DNA of 14,002 nt from Actinomycetota bacterium (GTDB lineage: Bacteria > Actinomycetota > Actinomycetes > S36-B12): NCBI GenBank assembly GCA_016870425.1, contig VGBQ01000048.1:1-14002 (forward strand). The letters are read 5' to 3'. Below, piece after piece: positions 7,186 through 14,002 of the stretch. Numbering within the stretch: position 1 is the first letter of the stretch; each line of letters opens with the position of its first letter. Under the pieces are notes generated by a model. That model searched no databases and had not been told where the DNA came from. It saw only the letters and a program-made list of their open reading frames with translations. The translations under genes and the position numbers were made by a program.

Positions 7186-7214
7186 ACCCTATTGTCACGT
7201 CTGAGAGGAGACAA
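7186..7214 (-). promoter_or_regulatory. Sigma-70-type promoter of TSUP gene
   Basis: On the minus strand, -35 TTGTCT (plus-strand bases 7209-7214) and -10 TAGGGT (7186-7191) are separated by exactly 17 bases. This is the best -35/-10 pair seen in the window. Transcription would start near 7179, leaving a leader of about 40 bases before the GTG at 7140. The adjacent rrf2 gene ends at 7276, so the promoter sits between regulator and target. Confidence 0.6.
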
Positions 7215-7217
7215 TAG
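7189..7217. promoter_or_regulatory. Perfect dyad operator candidate for Rrf2 regulator
   Basis: CTATTGTC (7189-7196) and GACAATAG (7210-7217) are perfect inverted copies with a 13-base spacer, centre to centre 21 bp (two helical turns). The whole 29-bp dyad overlaps the -35, spacer and part of the -10 of the TSUP promoter. It is AT-rich against a GC-rich background. Size and symmetry suit a dimeric winged-helix protein such as Rrf2, and bound protein would block RNA polymerase. The regulator identity is inferred from proximity. Confidence 0.6.
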
Positions 7218-7275
7218 CACGAATGCCGCCCGCAGGGGTGGTCCGGGTGGCCCGTGTCGCCAGGGCCTGGGCCGG

Positions 7276-7725
7276 TCAGTGCCAGGCGGCCGGGTCCTCG
7301 GTGAGCTTGCGGACCCGGGCGGGCAGGTGCTTGTCGACAACATCGGACAGGCTCACGGCCTCGAGGATCTGCCGTTCGGCCGCCCGGAGAGCGACCAGCA
7401 CCTGGGGGAGTCCCGCGGCGGCCCCGGAGTAGTGGAGGTCCTCGGGCCGGGTGCCGGAGACGTTGGTGAGCGGTCCGTCGATGGCGCGGATGACGTCGGC
7501 CAGGGAGATGTCAGCCGGTGGGCGGGCGAGGGTCCAGCCACCCTCGGGCCCGCGGCGGGCGCGCACGATCCCGGCCTTGCGCAGCTCGGCGAGGATCGCG
7601 CCGAGGTAGGACGTGGGGATGTCCTGGCGGTGCGAGAGCGCGTCGGTCGTCACGGGGCCGTCGGGGGAGGCTGCGAGCTCCAGAGCGGCGCGCAAGGCGT
7701 AGTCGGTCCTCCCCGGCAGGCGCAT
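7276..7725 (-). CDS. Rrf2-family transcriptional regulator, cysteine-free
   Basis: This 149-residue Rrf2 protein has an N-terminal winged helix starting MRLPGRTDYALRAALELA. The family-typical IPTSYLGAILAELRKAGIVR and RRGPEGGWTLARP recognition and wing region follows. Then comes the ISLADVIRAIDGPL segment and a dimerisation helix near QVLVALRAAERQILEAV. Fe-S-binding members (IscR, NsrR, RsrR) carry three cysteines or equivalents in the middle; this protein has none, so it cannot sense through a Cys-ligated cluster. Cluster-free members such as CymR respond to protein or small-molecule signals. I chose the ATG at 7725: upstream extension to 7857 would run into the lhr coding end and lacks homology. 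TATGCT stands six bases before this ATG. The likely target is the TSUP gene downstream, via the dyad at 7189-7217. Confidence 0.88.
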   Translation of the reverse strand: MRLPGRTDYALRAALELAASPDGPVTTDALSHRQDIPTSYLGAILAELRKAGIVRARRGPEGGWTLARPPADISLADVIRAIDGPLTNVSGTRPEDLHYSGAAAGLPQVLVALRAAERQILEAVSLSDVVDKHLPARVRKLTEDPAAWH

Positions 7726-7731
7726 GGCCTG

Positions 7732-7737
7732 AGCATA
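7732..7737 (-). promoter_or_regulatory. -10 box, probable leaderless start of rrf2
   Basis: TATGCT on the minus strand lies exactly six bases before the ATG at 7725, inside the 28-base gap after the lhr stop (7754). No SD is present. It is the closest to TATAAT of the four TAnnnT-N6-start sites. It suggests the regulator has its own leaderless transcript rather than relying on read-through from lhr. Confidence 0.6.
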
Positions 7738-7753
7738 GGCGGTCGGATGCGGA

Positions 7754-12154
<4,401 letters not shown>

Positions 12155-12160
12155 CGGCCC

Positions 12161-12166
12161 ATCCTG
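12161..12166 (-). promoter_or_regulatory. CAnnnT box six bases upstream of lhr GTG
   Basis: CAGGAT on the minus strand precedes the GTG at 12154 by exactly six bases, the same geometry as the TAnnnT boxes but with C first. Just upstream is a 5-bp GCCCC/GGGGC hairpin (12167-12180). The box supports 12154 as the start and a separate lhr transcript, though only weakly. Confidence 0.35.
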
Positions 12167-12219
12167 CCCCAGCGGGGGCCGGACGTCCCGCCCGCAGTTC
12201 GCCTCGGGAACGGGCCCCG

Positions 12220-14002
12220 TCACCACTCCGCGTGGTAGCTACGCCCGCCGCCGACCTTGACGTAGACGTCGAGGGTGCAGCCGTCGTCCTGGTCAGGTCC
12301 CCACTCCTCTGACGCCCCACCATTGATCTGGCACAGGACAGATCCACTGCCGCCCGACACGCTCACGGTGCCGCCGAGGGTGAGCGCCGCCGACTCCGGG
12401 TGGCGCACGTCCATCTTGTACGCCAGTCCGATGGCGAAGTCCGGATGCCTGCGGTAGCGGTGGCTGAGGAACTTCCACGACATGGAGCGCTCAAACTCGA
12501 AGAAGGCTCCCCCGGCAAGAAGATGCGTGCTCTTGTCGTAGTCGATGCGGAACTTCTGGTCGAAGCCGCCATGCCAGTAGTCGTACTCGAACATGAGGAC
12601 GTCGAGGGACCCGCAACTCGTGGCGAGCCTGCCGGCAAACTCCAGCCCCGTGCGCTTGCCCATGGACATCGAGCCGTCCGTGATGGTGTCACTCATGGTG
12701 CCGCACGGGTTGCCGAAGGGCACCTTGTATTCCATCGAGAAGTCGAATCTCTCTACGTCGAAGGAGCCACCGACCATCTGCCAGTCCGACACACTGACGT
12801 CGCCCTTGAGGTAGAGGTCCGCGACATTCGCCGTCATCTTGAGGTCGCCCTTGAAGAGGCCCATGGGCAGGATGAAGTCCCCGTCGAACGAGACGTCCTG
12901 GCTTGTGGGGGTCACGTTGACCGACAGGAGCATGGTCTTGAACGTCGTGCCGCCAATCACCAGGTTGTTGACTCCGACCTCGCCGCGGGCATAGGGCTGC
13001 TGGTCCTCGTCCACGCCGACGGCCAGGTCGAGATGGACCGTGCCCTCGCCGAGTGCCGCGTTGAAGGAGAGCGAGGCACCCATGGGAAGTGCGTAATCGC
13101 CGATCGTGCAGCCCTTGGGGGCGACGTTGATGGAGAACTGGGTGGCCTTGAGGGCGCCCTTAGCGATCGACACGGCGCTGCCGGTGTCGCCGGCATTGAA
13201 GTCGAAGCCGAAGCAACTGTTGAGCGGCGGGTAGCTCACCTGCAGCTCCATGTCGCCCTTGATCCAGGCGGTGCCCGTGATCAGCGGATCATTGGCGGGG
13301 CCCGGGCTCTTGGAGGGGTCGAAGTACATCGTGGCGCCGACACCGATGGCCGGCTTGCCATTGATGATGGCGATCTGGCCGGTGATCGACCACAGGTGCG
13401 CGCCCTTGATCCCGAAGGCGTCGTCCCAGAGGTAGGCGTAGCCGCGCTCAGGGTGCGGCAGCGGCGCCTTGACGCCGTCGATGGTGCCGGTCTGGTCAGT
13501 GATGTTGACGGTGTCGATCTCGAGCGTCGAATTCGGGCTGGTGTTGCTGACCAGCATCCGCAGCACCGACATGGTGGAGCCGGGCGTGAAGGGGACGGTG
13601 ACCTTGGTCCACTTCGAGGTCGCGGTGAACCAGGTGGATGCGGCCTGGGTGCCGCCGCTCGTCGCGCCGAGTTCGATATAGCCGGTGGTGGGAGTCCCGC
13701 TCGCGGAGCGAACCCACGCCGTCATGAACTGCTGCGCGCCGGCGGTGTAGGTGGCCTGGCTGTCGTAGTACGCCGCTGCGGTGCCACTGCCATCGTTGGT
13801 CAGGCTGAGGTAGCCGGTACCTTGCTGCGCCGAGGCGCCGTCGTTGACGATCGTCTGGACGGCGGTGCTTCCCCAGCCCGTCACCTGCCAGTCGTTGAGC
13901 TGCACGCTCACGTCGTCGACGTCGAGAGTCGCTCCGGAATTGTCGGTGATGTGGACCCGGGCCGAGGAGAAGATATGGCCGGAGTTCTTGATGGCCAGTC
14001 GC
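12220..14002 (-). CDS. Exported protein with CBM-like jelly-roll module and unknown beta-rich domain (5'-truncated by window)
   Basis: The frame is open to the window edge, leaving at least 593 residues. Numbering here starts at the first whole codon (14001). Residues 1-35 end one jelly-roll module (LDVDDVSVQLNDW). Residues about 36-170 form a full carbohydrate-binding-like module of the CBM4/9 type, with FMTAWVRSASG, WTKVTVPFTPG, a long strand LRMLVSNTSPNS and a closing LEIDTVNI. Residues about 175-593 are a Gly/Asp-rich, beta-rich region I do not recognise. It has six cysteines (263, 298, 433, 463, 557, 575) and two LPMG-centred units about 73 residues apart. Low Lys/Arg, many Ser/Thr/Gly and paired Cys suggest export; the signal peptide would lie beyond the window. 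The C-terminus (SYHAEW) has no membrane helix or LPxTG anchor. Possible roles are surface or secreted glycan binding. lhr follows after 65 bases. Confidence 0.8.
   Translation of the reverse strand, partial: RLAIKNSGHIFSSARVHITDNSGATLDVDDVSVQLNDWQVTGWGSTAVQTIVNDGASAQQGTGYLSLTNDGSGTAAAYYDSQATYTAGAQQFMTAWVRSASGTPTTGYIELGATSGGTQAASTWFTATSKWTKVTVPFTPGSTMSVLRMLVSNTSPNSTLEIDTVNITDQTGTIDGVKAPLPHPERGYAYLWDDAFGIKGAHLWSITGQIAIINGKPAIGVGATMYFDPSKSPGPANDPLITGTAWIKGDMELQVSYPPLNSCFGFDFNAGDTGSAVSIAKGALKATQFSINVAPKGCTIGDYALPMGASLSFNAALGEGTVHLDLAVGVDEDQQPYARGEVGVNNLVIGGTTFKTMLLSVNVTPTSQDVSFDGDFILPMGLFKGDLKMTANVADLYLKGDVSVSDWQMVGGSFDVERFDFSMEYKVPFGNPCGTMSDTITDGSMSMGKRTGLEFAGRLATSCGSLDVLMFEYDYWHGGFDQKFRIDYDKSTHLLAGGAFFEFERSMSWKFLSHRYRRHPDFAIGLAYKMDVRHPESAALTLGGTVSVSGGSGSVLCQINGGASEEWGPDQDDGCTLDVYVKVGGGRSYHAEW

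Noticed and set aside
7186..7217. Mycobacterial-type DNA-damage (PafBC/RecA-NDp) promoter, because of TTGTC
   Set aside because: In that promoter class, as I recall it, TTGTC starts about 17 bases before TAnnnT; here the distance is 23, as for an ordinary -35/-10 pair, and the dyad is better explained as an operator.
7192..7220. Plus-strand promoter on the mirror side of the dyad (TTGTCA-N17-TAGCAC)
   Set aside because: The symmetry gives a -35 on this strand too, but TAGCAC lacks the final T and the plus strand downstream is antisense to rrf2 with no gene to express.
7218..7275. Terminator after rrf2
   Set aside because: Only 3- to 4-bp GC stems such as CGGG-CCA-CCCG on the minus strand are found, with no T-run; not distinguishable from background.
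12155..12226. Upstream GTG extending Lhr by 24 residues
   Set aside because: It overlaps the end of the preceding gene, adds no family-like sequence, and a promoter-like box with N6 spacing supports 12154.

Overview
This window is a high-GC, gene-dense chromosomal segment from an actinobacterium (Actinomycetota). The evidence is the uniformly GC-rich coding sequence and a conserved actinobacterial gene order: ftsK, a RodZ-type HTH gene, rimO, pgsA, a CinA C-terminal-domain gene and a ClgR-type regulator, then a Nei2-type glycosylase and an Lhr helicase. From memory, streptomycetes and mycobacteria keep much of this order. I cannot name a genus. There are no phage, IS, CRISPR, tRNA or rRNA signals, and no stretch over 300 bases lacks a gene.

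Layout: bases 1-5415 run on the + strand. They hold the 3' part of ftsK (chromosome translocase), a very short RodZ-like HTH gene, rimO, pgsA, cinA/pncC and clgR. rimO-pgsA-cinA are chained by two ATGA stop/start overlaps. Bases 5412-14002 run on the - strand. In transcription order they hold a large exported carbohydrate-binding-type protein (cut by the window end), lhr, an Rrf2-family regulator, a TauE/SafE (TSUP) membrane transporter, and nei. clgR and nei converge and their stop codons share one CTAG palindrome.

Regulation visible in the sequence: four genes (rodZ-like, rimO, clgR, rrf2) have a TAnnnT box exactly six bases before the start codon and no Shine-Dalgarno sequence, as expected for leaderless transcripts. 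Two more (nei, lhr) have CAnnnT at the same spacing. The TSUP gene differs. It has a -35/-10 promoter with a 17-base spacer, overlapped by a perfect 8+8 bp dyad (7189-7217), plus a leader and an SD-like site. The simplest reading is that the cysteine-free Rrf2 regulator encoded just upstream controls TSUP, and perhaps nei, which overlaps the TSUP 3' end by 8 bases.

The most unusual structure is a perfect 24-bp inverted repeat with an 11-base loop (11912-11970) lying in frame inside lhr, between helicase motifs I and Ia. It looks like a REP/BIME-like palindromic element that entered a tolerant loop of the protein. Other points of interest are the RodZ homologue reduced to its HTH, a substituted H2TH signature in the glycosylase, and an unrecognised six-cysteine beta-rich domain in the exported protein.
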